NCBI GenBank assembly: GCA_022770365.1
Contig: JALEHU010000079.1
Span: 1-55,260, forward strand
DNA length: 55,260 nucleotides
Direction: 5' to 3'
Origin: Blautia sp.
GTDB lineage: Bacteria; Bacillota; Clostridia; Lachnospirales; Lachnospiraceae
Shown here: positions 45,323-54,928 of the stretch, piece after piece
Layout: each line of letters begins with the position of its first letter
Position numbering within the stretch: the first letter of the stretch is position 1
The notes under the pieces: model-generated
Told to the model about the DNA's origin: nothing
Database searches by the model: none
The model's input: only the letters and a program-made list of their open reading frames with translations
Translations under genes and position numbers: made by a program

Positions 45323-47479
45323 CTATTCCTCGATATCCTCTGCCGGTTCTGCCGGAACGAAGACTCTTGATTTTTCCTTGTTTTGCTTTTTATTCTTACC
45401 GGCCTTCTCCTGGGCTTCTCTGCAGAATTCCATCTGAGAGTTGACAAGAGCCTTTCCTCTCTTATCCGGTTTCACATAAGTGCCGTCCGGCTGAAGAATA
45501 TGAGCTTTTACATTATCCCTGAATTCCAGGTCGAGAACATGAATTGCCTCGGGACGGATCGACTCATCCTCTACAGGGAAGACGATCTCCACACGACGGT
45601 CCAGGTTACGGGGCATCCAGTCTGCGCTTCCCATATAAACTTCTTCATTTCCGCCATTGCAGAAGCAGAAAATACGGCTGTGCTCCAGGAATTCGCCGAC
45701 AATTGAACGAACTTGGATATTTTCGCTCACGCCCGGAATTCCCACTTTAATACAGCAGATGCCGCGCACCAGAAGATCGATCTGTACACCGCAGGAGGAC
45801 GCATAATACAGAGCAGACATGATCACCGGGTCACAGAGAGAATTCATCTTTGCCCGAATATATGCCGGAAGTCCGTTTTTGGCATTTTCCGCTTCTCTCC
45901 CGATCAGCTTCAGGAAACGGTTCTTCATCCAGATCGGAGCCACGATCAGTTTGTTCCAGCGCTTTGGTTCGGAATATCCGGAAAGCATATTAAATACTGC
46001 TGTCGCATCTTCTCCGAAGCGCTCATCACAGCTGAACACACCGCAGTCTGTATAAAGCTTGGCAGTGGAATCGTTATAGTTTCCGGTTGCCATATGCACA
46101 TACCTGCGGATTCCGGTCTCCTCTCTTCTCACAACCAGAGTAATCTTGCTGTGCGTCTTCAGGCCAACAAGGCCGTAAATAACATGACATCCTGCTTTTT
46201 CCAGCATCTTCGCCCATACGATGTTATGTTCCTCATCGAAACGCGCTTTCAGTTCCACCAGAACGGAAACCTGTTTGCCGTTCTCGGCAGCCTGGGCAAG
46301 TGCCGCAATGATCGGGGAATTTCCGCTTACACGGTACAGGGTCTGTTTAATAGCCAGAACATCCGGATCCTTGGCCGCCTGACGTACAAAATTAACGACA
46401 GGATCGAAACTCATATACGGATGATGTAAAAATACATCTCCCTCACGGATCACCTGGAAAATATCCTTGTCATTCTGGAAAGCAGGTACAGGAGCAGGAA
46501 CATATTTCGGCGTCTTGTACTCATCAAATCCGTCCAGTCCATATACCTTCATCAGCATCGTCAGATCCAGAGGACCGCTGATGGAAAAGATATCTTCATT
46601 TTTAATATCAAATTCCGTTTTCAGTATTTTCAGAAGGCGTTTATCCATCTTATCTTCCACTTCCAGACGGATAACTTCACCCCACTGACGCTTTTTGAGC
46701 TGTTTCTGGATTTCCACCAGAAGATCCTCCGCCTCATCCTCGTCAATGCTCAGATCCGCATTTCTCATGATACGATACGGATGGGCGCAGACCACATCAT
46801 TGCTCAGAAACAGCTTGCCGATATTTCTCTCTATGATCTCCTCCAGCATGATCACCGCTCTCACACCATCTTTGCCGGATGGAATCTCAATTACACGTGG
46901 AAGTACGGACGGAACCTGTACAGTGGCAAATTCCAGTACCTCTTTGTCTTTTTTGCGGTCCTTTTTGGCAATCAGTGCTCCAATATTCAGAGTCTTGTTA
47001 CGGATCAGAGGGAACGGTCTGGAAGAATCCATCGCCATGGGTGTCAGAACCGGGTAAACATTATCTTCAAAATAACGGTCCACATATTCTTTCTGCTTTT
47101 CCGTAAGTTCTTCATGCTCCAGAATCATATGTAATCCGGCCTTTTCCAGAAGCGGAAGCAGGGAGCGGGTCAGTGTATTATACTGCGTATGAACCAGTTC
47201 ATGAGTCTGGGCACTGATCTCTTTGAGCTGTTCCTTCGGTGTCAGTCCGGCAATATCCGGTTTTTCATATCCCGCATGAACCTGGTCTTTCAGAGAAGCC
47301 ACACGTACCATATAAAACTCATCCAGATTGGATGAAGTGATGCTTAAAAATTTCAGGCGGTCAAAAAGGGGAAGGCTTTTGTCCCTTGCTTCGCTTAAAA
47401 CTCTTTCATCAAACTTCAGCCAGCTTAATTCTCTGTTCACAAAATATTCCGGTTTTTCAAAATTTTTCAGATCCATCAT
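45323..47479 (-). CDS. ppk1: Polyphosphate kinase 1
   Basis: A 718-residue enzyme that builds inorganic polyphosphate from ATP, reversibly. It opens with the PPK_N segment YFVNRELSWLKFDERVL. The autophosphorylated His corresponds to that in GLKTHSKI and the second catalytic His to that in YVHMATGNYNDSTAKLY. The last 45 residues are charged (KAGKNKKQNKEKSRV...) and poorly conserved. I chose the ATG at 47479; two Met codons stand side by side there and GAGGTG is about 7 nt upstream. It follows ppx by 11 nt. Confidence 0.95.
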   Translation of the reverse strand: MMDLKNFEKPEYFVNRELSWLKFDERVLSEARDKSLPLFDRLKFLSITSSNLDEFYMVRVASLKDQVHAGYEKPDIAGLTPKEQLKEISAQTHELVHTQYNTLTRSLLPLLEKAGLHMILEHEELTEKQKEYVDRYFEDNVYPVLTPMAMDSSRPFPLIRNKTLNIGALIAKKDRKKDKEVLEFATVQVPSVLPRVIEIPSGKDGVRAVIMLEEIIERNIGKLFLSNDVVCAHPYRIMRNADLSIDEDEAEDLLVEIQKQLKKRQWGEVIRLEVEDKMDKRLLKILKTEFDIKNEDIFSISGPLDLTMLMKVYGLDGFDEYKTPKYVPAPVPAFQNDKDIFQVIREGDVFLHHPYMSFDPVVNFVRQAAKDPDVLAIKQTLYRVSGNSPIIAALAQAAENGKQVSVLVELKARFDEEHNIVWAKMLEKAGCHVIYGLVGLKTHSKITLVVRREETGIRRYVHMATGNYNDSTAKLYTDCGVFSCDERFGEDATAVFNMLSGYSEPKRWNKLIVAPIWMKNRFLKLIGREAENAKNGLPAYIRAKMNSLCDPVIMSALYYASSCGVQIDLLVRGICCIKVGIPGVSENIQVRSIVGEFLEHSRIFCFCNGGNEEVYMGSADWMPRNLDRRVEIVFPVEDESIRPEAIHVLDLEFRDNVKAHILQPDGTYVKPDKRGKALVNSQMEFCREAQEKAGKNKKQNKEKSRVFVPAEPAEDIEE

Positions 47480-47490
47480 TGCACCCACCT

Positions 47491-49029
47491 CTACATTTTT
47501 CTCTTACGTCTGAGAACCAGACGGATACCAAATACTTCTTCAAAAAATTTGACTTTGTCCTTCAAAAGTCCAAGTTCCAGGGAAATATCCCTGTTGGAGT
47601 CTATGATCAGCTGCAGTTCCCTGTCTTTAAGTACTGCACGGAGTCCCTGTACTTTCTGATAATGGCTTCTGTCCATGGCATTGGCCAGACGGAGGATTGC
47701 CGTCAGTTTCGCTACCAGCAGATAACGTTTCCTGTCAAGACCGGAACCGTCATCACTCTTTTCATCATAATAGACAAATTCCGTCGTATTATACCGCACT
47801 GCATTTGCGATGATCTGTCTCTCCTCTGTGGAAAGACCGATGATCTCTGTGGCCATAATGATCCGGTAGGAACACTCCGCCACATCTCCCAGGCTGATAT
47901 ACTTCCCGCAGTCATGAAGCTGAACGGCGATCTGCAGGAGCAGGCGCTCCCTGGAACCCATGCCGTGGACCTTTTTCATACTGTCAAAAATCGTCAGAGC
48001 CAGATCTGTCGTCCCCTGGATATGATTCTTGCCGCTGGAATAGCGCTTTGCAATATTTCTGGAAGCCACCAGAATATCATTCTCGAAATTATGAACACTT
48101 TTGATGAATTTCTTCTTCTCACCGAAATCATAAGCGAGACCGTCAAGAAGGGAAACACCCGGAACCCAGATGGATTCCGCATTAAAAATATCCAGGAAAT
48201 TCTTGCAGATGACCATTGTGGGAATTACAAGAGAAGCATATTCCTCATCCATTCCCAGTTCCTCTGCCAGAACTTCTTCCGTCTTATATACCGTATTCTC
48301 ATACCGGTTCAGAAATTCCGCTCTGGTGATGATACGATCTTCCAGTTCTTCCTTGAAAATCGTATCCGTCAGAAGATCCCCCATGAGAATCACATTTTTG
48401 ATGTCTCTGTCCTTCAAATGCAGACGCGAAAATGCAGTCAGATCATTACGGATAAACTCTTCAATAAGCTGGTCATAATGAATGTTCTGCTTTCCAAGTT
48501 CTTTCAGGCGCTCACGGATCCGCAGACTGCCCATCTTCAGATTCTGTGTGGTGACCAGCGCATCCTTGTCAAAAAGAGATACCTGCAGGCTGCCGCCTCC
48601 CACATCCAGTATGGCAGTTCCCTTCTGAATCATTTTCTTAAATCCCGTTTCAATAGCTGCGATGGATTTGTATCCGAGGAAATGCTGTTCTGCATTGCTT
48701 AAGACCTCAATCCTCACACCGGTTCTCTGATAAATCTGCTCAATGATCAGTATCGGATTTTTCAGTTCTCGAAATGCACTGGTAGCACATGCCCGGTATT
48801 CCTCTGCTCCGAATTCCTTCATCATCTTCTTAAAATCCAGCAGGATCTCGCAGAGATCATCCACCATCTTCATGTCCAGTATACCGCCTGTATAAGACCC
48901 CCGTCCCAGTTCCAGCCGGTATCTGACATGATTCAGTTCTTTGAATCCTGTTTTCCTGGAAAATTCAAAGATCTTCATACTGGTTTCGTACGACCCCACG
49001 TCAATTGCTGCAAAAGTTGTCACTGCCAT
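47491..49029 (-). CDS. ppx: Exopolyphosphatase / guanosine pentaphosphatase family
   Basis: A 512-residue Ppx/GppA protein. The sugar-kinase-like ATPase fold shows AAIDVGSYETSMKIFEF at the N-terminus and the phosphate-binding loop ILDVGGGSLQVSLF near 140. The C-terminal half holds an HD-type domain (LQIAVQLHDCGKYIS). Family members remove end phosphates from polyphosphate or convert pppGpp to ppGpp. Being next to ppk1 favours polyphosphate. I chose the ATG at 49029 (MAVTTFAAID), with AAGGAG 9-10 nt upstream. Confidence 0.93.
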   Translation of the reverse strand: MAVTTFAAIDVGSYETSMKIFEFSRKTGFKELNHVRYRLELGRGSYTGGILDMKMVDDLCEILLDFKKMMKEFGAEEYRACATSAFRELKNPILIIEQIYQRTGVRIEVLSNAEQHFLGYKSIAAIETGFKKMIQKGTAILDVGGGSLQVSLFDKDALVTTQNLKMGSLRIRERLKELGKQNIHYDQLIEEFIRNDLTAFSRLHLKDRDIKNVILMGDLLTDTIFKEELEDRIITRAEFLNRYENTVYKTEEVLAEELGMDEEYASLVIPTMVICKNFLDIFNAESIWVPGVSLLDGLAYDFGEKKKFIKSVHNFENDILVASRNIAKRYSSGKNHIQGTTDLALTIFDSMKKVHGMGSRERLLLQIAVQLHDCGKYISLGDVAECSYRIIMATEIIGLSTEERQIIANAVRYNTTEFVYYDEKSDDGSGLDRKRYLLVAKLTAILRLANAMDRSHYQKVQGLRAVLKDRELQLIIDSNRDISLELGLLKDKVKFFEEVFGIRLVLRRKRKM

Positions 49030-49068
49030 ATCCCCATCTCCTTCTTCCAACGGTTCCCTTTTACCGCA

Positions 49069-50376
49069 TTAGTTTTCCACTGTTCCCAGCAGATGATCAA
49101 TAAACTGCTGCGCTGTTCTTCCGGTCAGACCGCCATGGGACAGCTCCCATTTGTTTGCCTCCAGCATAAGCTGTTCTTCCGGCATGGTAATTCCATAACG
49201 TCCGGCAAGAACTCTGACAATATTCTGGAATTCCTTTTTGTCCGGCGCTCCGAAATAGATACGCACTCCAAAACGGTATACCAGTGAAAGTTTCTCCTGT
49301 ACAGTATCTGAGGAATGCAGATCGTCTTCATCCATGATTTCCAGCTTATCACTGGAGCGCTCACGTACCAGGTGACGGCGGTTGCTTGTTGCATAGATTA
49401 AAATGTTGTCCGGTTTTTTCTCCAGACCTCCCTCGATCACGGCTTTCAGATATTTGTACTCGATCTCAAATTCCTCAAAAGACAGATCGTCCATATAGAT
49501 AATAAATTTGTAGTTTCGGTTCTTGATCTGTGCGATCACATCATTCAGATCCTGAAACTGATGCTTGTAAACTTCAATGATCCGGAGTCCCTCCTCATAA
49601 TACCGGTTCAGGATTCCCTTGATGCTGGATGATTTACCGGTTCCGGCATCTCCGAACAGCAGGCAGTTATTGGCTTTTCTTCCCCTGACAAAAGCTTCGG
49701 TGTTCTCGATAAGCTTTTTCTTCGGAATCTCATACCCCACAAGATCGTCAAGCTGGACATGCGCGATTCTGGTGATGGGTTCAATGACCACTTTGCCGTT
49801 GTCATCATGGGCAATCCTGAAAGCTTTATGAAGTCCCAGCTTGCCTACACCAAAATCCTTGTAAAACTGCACCATATCTTCCATAAATTCTTCCGTCGTT
49901 TCCGCACCGGCCAGTGTTTTGCTCATGCTGCAGATCCTGTCGCGGATCCTGGAATTAAACATCTTGCTGATGCCGTTCACATTCTGATAATTGCAGATTA
50001 CCTTACAGCAGGAAGTTCCAAACACACGGTCAAATTTCTCAAGGTCAAAATCATATAACTCTTTAAAAATTTCAAAATCATTCCGGGCAAGCTCATTAAT
50101 GCTGCCTTCCACAGCTCCGCGGATTTCACTTGCCGTACTGAACGCATTTTCATGGTTTACCAGAAGAAAGGTCAGATAATTGTGCCAGAGATTTCCTGAA
50201 AACCCATAGGAACCCGCCATTTCCACCAGCCCGTTCACACACTCAAAAAACGTATTTTCCTGTTCCTTCAACTGCTGCTGACCACTCTCACAGGCATTCA
50301 TCAGAGCTGTCATTTTTTCCAGAATCTCTCCGTGCTGAAAACCACGGTAGAGTATACATTCCTGAATCCTAACCAT
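49069..50376 (-). CDS. DUF815-type AAA+ ATPase
   Basis: A 435-residue protein. The second half is a P-loop ATPase of the DUF815 family with Walker A GDAGTGKSS (about 240-248), Walker B IIYMDDLSFEEFE, and a sensor-like ATSNRRHLVRERS segment. The first 200 residues are helical and lack motifs I know. The family is common in Firmicutes and has no firmly assigned role as far as I know. It sits between pheA and ppx in a tight minus-strand run. GAGGAG precedes the ATG by 8 nt. Confidence 0.88.
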   Translation of the reverse strand: MVRIQECILYRGFQHGEILEKMTALMNACESGQQQLKEQENTFFECVNGLVEMAGSYGFSGNLWHNYLTFLLVNHENAFSTASEIRGAVEGSINELARNDFEIFKELYDFDLEKFDRVFGTSCCKVICNYQNVNGISKMFNSRIRDRICSMSKTLAGAETTEEFMEDMVQFYKDFGVGKLGLHKAFRIAHDDNGKVVIEPITRIAHVQLDDLVGYEIPKKKLIENTEAFVRGRKANNCLLFGDAGTGKSSSIKGILNRYYEEGLRIIEVYKHQFQDLNDVIAQIKNRNYKFIIYMDDLSFEEFEIEYKYLKAVIEGGLEKKPDNILIYATSNRRHLVRERSSDKLEIMDEDDLHSSDTVQEKLSLVYRFGVRIYFGAPDKKEFQNIVRVLAGRYGITMPEEQLMLEANKWELSHGGLTGRTAQQFIDHLLGTVEN

Positions 50377-50462
50377 TTTTCATTCTCCTCTTATGTTTCG
50401 TATCTTTCATCATCGTCACAGCTGCTTCATGTCATACTTCATCATCACTGCTGTTTCACTTT

Positions 50463-51608
50463 TTACTCCATTGTCACAGCATAACATCCCAGCACACGCA
50501 TGCGGTTGGCTTCTGCCTGAAGTCCGCGCAGGGCATTTTTCACTGCGCTTTCCTCCAGATTTCCCTCAAAATCCACAAAGAAACGGTATTCCCAGTTTTT
50601 CCCCGGAATCGGACGCGATTCAATTTTTGTCATGTTCAGGCCATTGTATATAATATGAGAAAGCATATTATAAAGCGTTCCGCTGGCATGGGGCAGCTCG
50701 AAGCAGATAGTGATCTTGTCCGCATTTTTGACATAAACAGGATTACGGCTGACAATGATAAATCTTGTCACATTCTGTCCGTTATGACAGATATTCTCCG
50801 CAAGCACCTGAAGCCCGAACACCTTCCCGGCTTCACGGCTGGCAATCGCAGCATGGCTCTTATCCTGTTCTTCGTGCACTTTTTTGGCCGCGCCGGCAGT
50901 ATTGATCTCTTTTATTGTCTCCCATTTCGGATGTTCTTCCAGAAATCTGCTGCACTGGGCAAGTCCCTGGGGGTGAGAATATACTTTTTTAATATCATCA
51001 AGGCATACTCCGGGCAGTCCCAGAAGCACATGATCTACACGGACATGCTGTTCTCCCACGATATAAAGCTGATATTCTGTCAGAAGATCATAAATATCCG
51101 CCACAATACCGGCTGTGGAATTCTCGATGGGGAGTACCGCGTAATCCGCTCTTCCTGCAGATGCTTCTTCCATGGCATCCCGCCATGTCTTTACGTGATA
51201 GCTGCTAATATTATTCTCAAAGTAGGCACGCATGGCAGCATAGCTGTAAGCTCCCTCCACTCCCTGAAAAACCACACTGACATTTTCCAGTGGAAGAGTG
51301 TCCGCCATCTCATAGTCTTTTTCCTCTTCCACACCATGTTCTGTGAGAAGCTGATACTGACGTTTGCGGCTGATAGCCATAATCTGCTGAAAAAGCTCCT
51401 GTGCACCAAGTGCGTTAAATTCTCCGTGCGCCTTAGCACGCAGATTCCTGATCTTGGATTGCTCCCGCTGCGGATCCAGCACTTTTTTGCCTGTGGCGAT
51501 TTTATATTCTGCCACATCCTCACAGACTTTCATTCTTTTTTCAAAAAGCCGGATGATCTCATCATCAATTTCATCGATTTCCTTTCGGCAGTCCTGTAAA
51601 TCTATCAT
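50463..51608 (-). CDS. pheA: Bifunctional chorismate mutase / prephenate dehydratase
   Basis: A 381-residue P-protein for phenylalanine synthesis. Residues 1-90 are an AroQ chorismate mutase (LQDCRKEIDEIDDEIIRLFEKRM), followed by the prephenate dehydratase domain (VVFQGVEGAYSYAAM) with the catalytic NVTRFIIV motif, and a C-terminal ACT domain with the ESRP motif that binds Phe for feedback inhibition. The start overlaps the folC stop as ATGA. Confidence 0.96.
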   Translation of the reverse strand: MIDLQDCRKEIDEIDDEIIRLFEKRMKVCEDVAEYKIATGKKVLDPQREQSKIRNLRAKAHGEFNALGAQELFQQIMAISRKRQYQLLTEHGVEEEKDYEMADTLPLENVSVVFQGVEGAYSYAAMRAYFENNISSYHVKTWRDAMEEASAGRADYAVLPIENSTAGIVADIYDLLTEYQLYIVGEQHVRVDHVLLGLPGVCLDDIKKVYSHPQGLAQCSRFLEEHPKWETIKEINTAGAAKKVHEEQDKSHAAIASREAGKVFGLQVLAENICHNGQNVTRFIIVSRNPVYVKNADKITICFELPHASGTLYNMLSHIIYNGLNMTKIESRPIPGKNWEYRFFVDFEGNLEESAVKNALRGLQAEANRMRVLGCYAVTME

Positions 51609-52900
51609 GCTTTTATCCTCTCTTTATCCCGTACAGTTTTCGTCAGTTCACCTATAAACGACAATGATCCGAATGCCAGAATGACATCTTCCGGTCCGGC
51701 AAGCTCATAGGCCCTGTCAACAGCCGCTGAAATACTGTCCGTTTCTTCCACGTCCGGATGATATTCTCTCACCGCTGCCGCCAGCTCCGCAGCCGGAAGC
51801 GCGCGGGGATTATCCGGTGTCTCTATCGTCAGGATCTTTTTTGCATAGGAATGTGTCTTCTGAATGACTGTCCTGTAATCTTTGTCACGAAATACGCCCA
51901 TAATATAATAGATATTTCGTCCCTCAAAATAACGGCTGATAGAAGCCGCCAGCATGTCTGCGGCACCCGGATTATGCGCACCATCCACAATAAATAAAGG
52001 ATTTTTATGAAGCACTGTAAAACGTCCGCCCCAGCAGGTTTTTCCAAGGCCTTTTTTTCTCTGGGCAAGCGTAGTCGGAAAGCCGATGTTTTCCAGAAGT
52101 TCCAGTGCTTTTAACGCAAGCAGCGCGTTTTCCGTCTGATAAGCACCTGCGAGAGAGATTTCGTAAGTCTCTTCTCCATACCGGAACGTCTGACCGAAGC
52201 AGTCTGCCTCCAGAACCCGGGCCTCATTTCTGTCAGCAATATGTAACGGTACACGTTCCCTTTCGCATGTTTCCTGAAGCACCTTCATAGCCTCAGGCTG
52301 CTGAGTCACAGTGACCGCCCGGCATCCATGTTTGATGATACCGGCTTTTTTTTCTGCAATTTCGCCCAGTGTATTCCCAAGGAAGCCCTGGTGGTCAATA
52401 CTTATGGACACGATTACTGTAAGAAGAGGGGCTTTGATGATATTAGTTGCATCCATATCGCCTCCCATTCCCACTTCCAGAAGAACCAGGTCACACTTCT
52501 CTTCCTGAAAAAATAAAAATGCAGCCGCTGTCTCGATCTCAAAAGGAGTGGGATGCGGCAGTCCCTCCTTCGTCATTTCATGAATCACTTTGGAAATTTT
52601 TGTTATATATCCGGCAAATTTATCACGGCTGACCTTCGTTCCATCCACTTCCATTCTTTCCCTGTAGGAATAAATGGTCGGAGAAACATATCGTCCCACA
52701 TGATAACCGGCTTCTGTAAGCATCGTGTAAAGATAAGCGATGACAGAACCCTTTCCATTGGTTCCGGCGATGTGAATATATCTGGAGTCATCCTGGGGAT
52801 TGCCCAGGCGGCTCATAAGTTCTTTCATATTGGCTAGGCCAAGAACACTTCCATACTGCTGCGCGTCCCTGATATATGCCCGGCTTTGCTGATAATCCAT
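51605..52900 (-). CDS. folC: Folylpolyglutamate synthase / dihydrofolate synthase
   Basis: A 431-residue Mur-ligase-type enzyme that adds glutamate to dihydropteroate or folates. The P-loop is GTNGKGS (46-52), and VLLEVGMGGDMDATNII and VDGAHNPGAADML are the expected active-site blocks. I chose the ATG at 52900 with AGGAG 7 nt upstream; the open frame extends further 5' but without homology or a ribosome site. It overlaps pheA by 4 nt. Confidence 0.95.
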   Translation of the reverse strand: MDYQQSRAYIRDAQQYGSVLGLANMKELMSRLGNPQDDSRYIHIAGTNGKGSVIAYLYTMLTEAGYHVGRYVSPTIYSYRERMEVDGTKVSRDKFAGYITKISKVIHEMTKEGLPHPTPFEIETAAAFLFFQEEKCDLVLLEVGMGGDMDATNIIKAPLLTVIVSISIDHQGFLGNTLGEIAEKKAGIIKHGCRAVTVTQQPEAMKVLQETCERERVPLHIADRNEARVLEADCFGQTFRYGEETYEISLAGAYQTENALLALKALELLENIGFPTTLAQRKKGLGKTCWGGRFTVLHKNPLFIVDGAHNPGAADMLAASISRYFEGRNIYYIMGVFRDKDYRTVIQKTHSYAKKILTIETPDNPRALPAAELAAAVREYHPDVEETDSISAAVDRAYELAGPEDVILAFGSLSFIGELTKTVRDKERIKA

Positions 52901-52934
52901 TTGTCTGCTCCTGTCAAAAAGATATTTTCTCCTA

Positions 52935-52963
52935 ATAATAGCATCCGTGAATGATTTTTTCAA
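52935..52963 (-). promoter_or_regulatory. Promoter of the folC-pheA-DUF815-ppx-ppk1 run
   Basis: Minus strand TTGAAA (52958-52963) and TATTAT (52935-52940) with a 17-bp spacer, 34 nt upstream of the folC start codon. It may drive all five genes. Confidence 0.6.
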
Positions 52964-53014
52964 GGTGGGCAATACTAAAATAAGGTTAAAAAAATGTAAA
53001 GGCGGTAACAGTCC

Positions 53015-53401
53015 ATGAAGCATAATTTCCTGCTGTGCGGTTCCATCGGTCTTTGTCTGGAAGTATTCTGGACAGGCCTTCATTCGCTGATACACGGAGA
53101 AGCAACCATGACAGGAAGAACCTCTCTTTTGATGTTTCCTATTTACGGATGTGCGGCACTGATCAAACCGGTATATCAAAAAATCGTATCTATTCCCACA
53201 GCACTGAGAGGATGCATTTATACTGCCGGAATCTATGCGGCAGAATATTTCAGCGGTTCCATCCTGAAGCATTTCGGCATATGTCCCTGGGACTACAGCA
53301 AAACGCCTTTCCAGGTCAAAGGCATTATCCGTCTGGATTACGCTCCTCTCTGGTTTCTGACAGGTCTGCTTTTTGAGAAAATACTTACAAAATCATCTTG
53401 A
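53015..53401 (+). CDS. CmpB-type putative ABC transporter membrane protein
   Basis: A 128-residue membrane protein with about four hydrophobic segments. It fits the family called ABC_trans_CmpB / putative ABC-transporter type IV, recognised by CPWDYSKTPFQVKGIIRLDYAPLWFLTGLLFE. The family name is historical and transport has not been shown as far as I know. It starts divergently from folC, 114 nt apart. Its stop codon overlaps the predicted -35 box of pyrB. Confidence 0.82.
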   Translation: MKHNFLLCGSIGLCLEVFWTGLHSLIHGEATMTGRTSLLMFPIYGCAALIKPVYQKIVSIPTALRGCIYTAGIYAAEYFSGSILKHFGICPWDYSKTPFQVKGIIRLDYAPLWFLTGLLFEKILTKSS

Positions 53402-53426
53402 AAAAAAGCCCCGGTTATTATATGAT
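53398..53426 (+). promoter_or_regulatory. Promoter of pyrBI
   Basis: TTGAAA (53398-53403) and TATGAT (53421-53426) with a 17-bp spacer. Transcription should start near 53433, giving a leader of about 120 nt before pyrB. Confidence 0.6.
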
Positions 53427-53466
53427 GATGAAGGGGTCAAAAGGCATTTTGACCCTGGTATCATAT
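53420..53466 (+). promoter_or_regulatory. Extended palindrome at the pyrBI transcript start
   Basis: GGGTCAAAA (53434-53442) pairs perfectly with TTTTGACCC (53447-53455) across a GGCA loop. Outer arms ATATGAT (53420-53426) and ATCATAT (53460-53466) extend it as DNA and include the -10 box. In RNA the inner hairpin would sit at the very 5' end. It may be an operator, a 5'-end mRNA stabiliser or a dispersed repeat. Confidence 0.6.
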
Positions 53467-53511
53467 GATTGAATGCAAGGGAATTTAAGTATTTTCTCAT
53501 CCCAAACGGAC

Positions 53512-53530
53512 ATGTCTGAAAAGCAGACAT
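53512..53530 (+). promoter_or_regulatory. Second leader hairpin upstream of pyrB
   Basis: ATGTCTG (53512-53518) pairs with CAGACAT (53524-53530). An alternative pairing GACA/TGTC with a TCAC loop shares the right arm. It ends 14 nt before the GGAGGT ribosome site, so it could influence translation of pyrB. Confidence 0.5.
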
Positions 53531-53555
53531 CACTGTCAGAAAATGGAGGTATGAT

Positions 53556-54479
53556 ATGAGACACTTAATGAGCCCGTTGGACTTTTCCGTAGAAGAGCTT
53601 GACAAGCTCCTGGATCTGGCCAACGATATCGAAAAAAATCCAAAGAAATATGCTCACACCTGTGACGACAAGCGGCTCGCCACTTTATTTTATGAACCAA
53701 GTACCCGTACCCGTCTCAGCTTTGAGGCTGCCATGATGAATCTCGGGGGTAAGGTATTAGGATTTTCCAGTGCCGATTCCAGTTCCGCAGCCAAAGGCGA
53801 AAGCGTTGCTGATACGATTCGCGTTACATCCTGCTATGCAGATATCTGTGCTATGCGTCATCCCAAGGAAGGTGCTCCGTTAGTAGCTTCAATGGCATCT
53901 TCTATTCCTGTAATCAACGCCGGTGACGGCGGTCACCAACATCCCACCCAGACATTAACAGATTTACTTACCATCCGTTCTCTGAAAGGTCGTCTTAACA
54001 ACCTTACGATCGGTCTGTGCGGAGATTTGAAATTCGGCCGTACTGTTCACTCACTTATCGAGGCACTTGTCCGTTACGAAAATGTAAAATTCATCCTGAT
54101 TTCTCCGGAAGAGCTCCGCATTCCCAGCTATATCCGTGAAGATGTCCTGAAACGTCATAATATCGAATTTGAAGAAGTGGAACGTCTGGAAGACGCAATT
54201 CCGGATCTGGATATCCTGTACATGACACGTGTTCAGAAAGAACGTTTCTTCAACGAAGAAGACTATGTCCGCATGAAAGACTTTTACATTCTCGATGCAC
54301 AAAAAATGGAACTTGCCAGAGAAGATATGTTTATCCTTCATCCGCTTCCTCGTGTCAATGAGATCGCAGTGGAAGTAGACTCCGACCCGAGAGCCGCATA
54401 CTTCAAACAGGCACAGTATGGTGTATACGTACGTATGGCACTGATTCTTACATTACTGGAGGTGGATGTATCATGTTAA
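53556..54479 (+). CDS. pyrB: Aspartate carbamoyltransferase, catalytic chain
   Basis: A 307-residue enzyme joining carbamoyl phosphate and aspartate in pyrimidine synthesis. The carbamoyl-phosphate site is STRTR (49-53), the 80s loop carries SSSAAKGES, and [11 protein letters not shown] and HPLPRVNEI are the usual active-site blocks. GGAGGT lies 5 nt before the ATG; an ATG ATA TGA triplet overlaps that spacing. It overlaps pyrI by 7 nt, so the two chains are coupled and should form the allosteric holoenzyme. Confidence 0.97.
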   Translation: MRHLMSPLDFSVEELDKLLDLANDIEKNPKKYAHTCDDKRLATLFYEPSTRTRLSFEAAMMNLGGKVLGFSSADSSSAAKGESVADTIRVTSCYADICAMRHPKEGAPLVASMASSIPVINAGDGGHQHPTQTLTDLLTIRSLKGRLNNLTIGLCGDLKFGRTVHSLIEALVRYENVKFILISPEELRIPSYIREDVLKRHNIEFEEVERLEDAIPDLDILYMTRVQKERFFNEEDYVRMKDFYILDAQKMELAREDMFILHPLPRVNEIAVEVDSDPRAAYFKQAQYGVYVRMALILTLLEVDVSC

Positions 54480-54913
54480 ACGTTGGAGCACTTCGCGAAG
54501 GTTATGTTCTTGATCATATCAAAGCAGGTAAAGCCATGACCATTTATCATGACCTGCAGCTGGACAAGCTGGACTGCACTGTCGCCATCATCAAAAATGC
54601 CCGCAGCAACAAAATGGGCAAAAAAGATATTTTGAAGGTGGAATGTGATCCCGCTACCCTGGATCTGGATGTCCTTGGTTTTATTGACCACAATATCACC
54701 GTGAACATCATCAAAGGGGAGAAAATCGTGGAGAAGAAAGTTCTGCATCTTCCCAAAGAGATTAAAAATATCATCCGCTGCAAGAATCCCCGCTGCATCA
54801 CTTCCATCGAGCAGGAACTGGACCAGATTTTCCTTCTTACCGATGAAAAAAAAGAAATTTACCGCTGCAAGTACTGCGAAGAAGAATACAAGGGGCATAA
54901 AAAAGTGAGATAG
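54473..54913 (+). CDS. pyrI: Aspartate carbamoyltransferase, regulatory chain
   Basis: A 146-residue subunit that binds CTP or ATP and links catalytic trimers. The zinc ligands are Cys103, Cys108, Cys132 and Cys135 (CX4C and CX2C). The nucleotide-binding part includes [15 protein letters not shown] and [13 protein letters not shown]. Its presence implies feedback control of pyrimidine synthesis by nucleotides at the enzyme level. Confidence 0.96.
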   Translation: MLNVGALREGYVLDHIKAGKAMTIYHDLQLDKLDCTVAIIKNARSNKMGKKDILKVECDPATLDLDVLGFIDHNITVNIIKGEKIVEKKVLHLPKEIKNIIRCKNPRCITSIEQELDQIFLLTDEKKEIYRCKYCEEEYKGHKKVR

Positions 54914-54928
54914 GAAGTAGATGAGTAA

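Noticed and set aside
50377-50462. Direct-repeat array of CATCATC motifs before the DUF815 gene
   Set aside because: The similarity is loose and short; it looks like simple-sequence drift in an intergenic stretch.
52901-53272. Longer folC product starting near 53272
   Set aside because: The extra 124 codons run across the divergent promoter and the CmpB-type gene on the other strand, and the conserved FolC N-terminus begins at 52900 with its own ribosome site.
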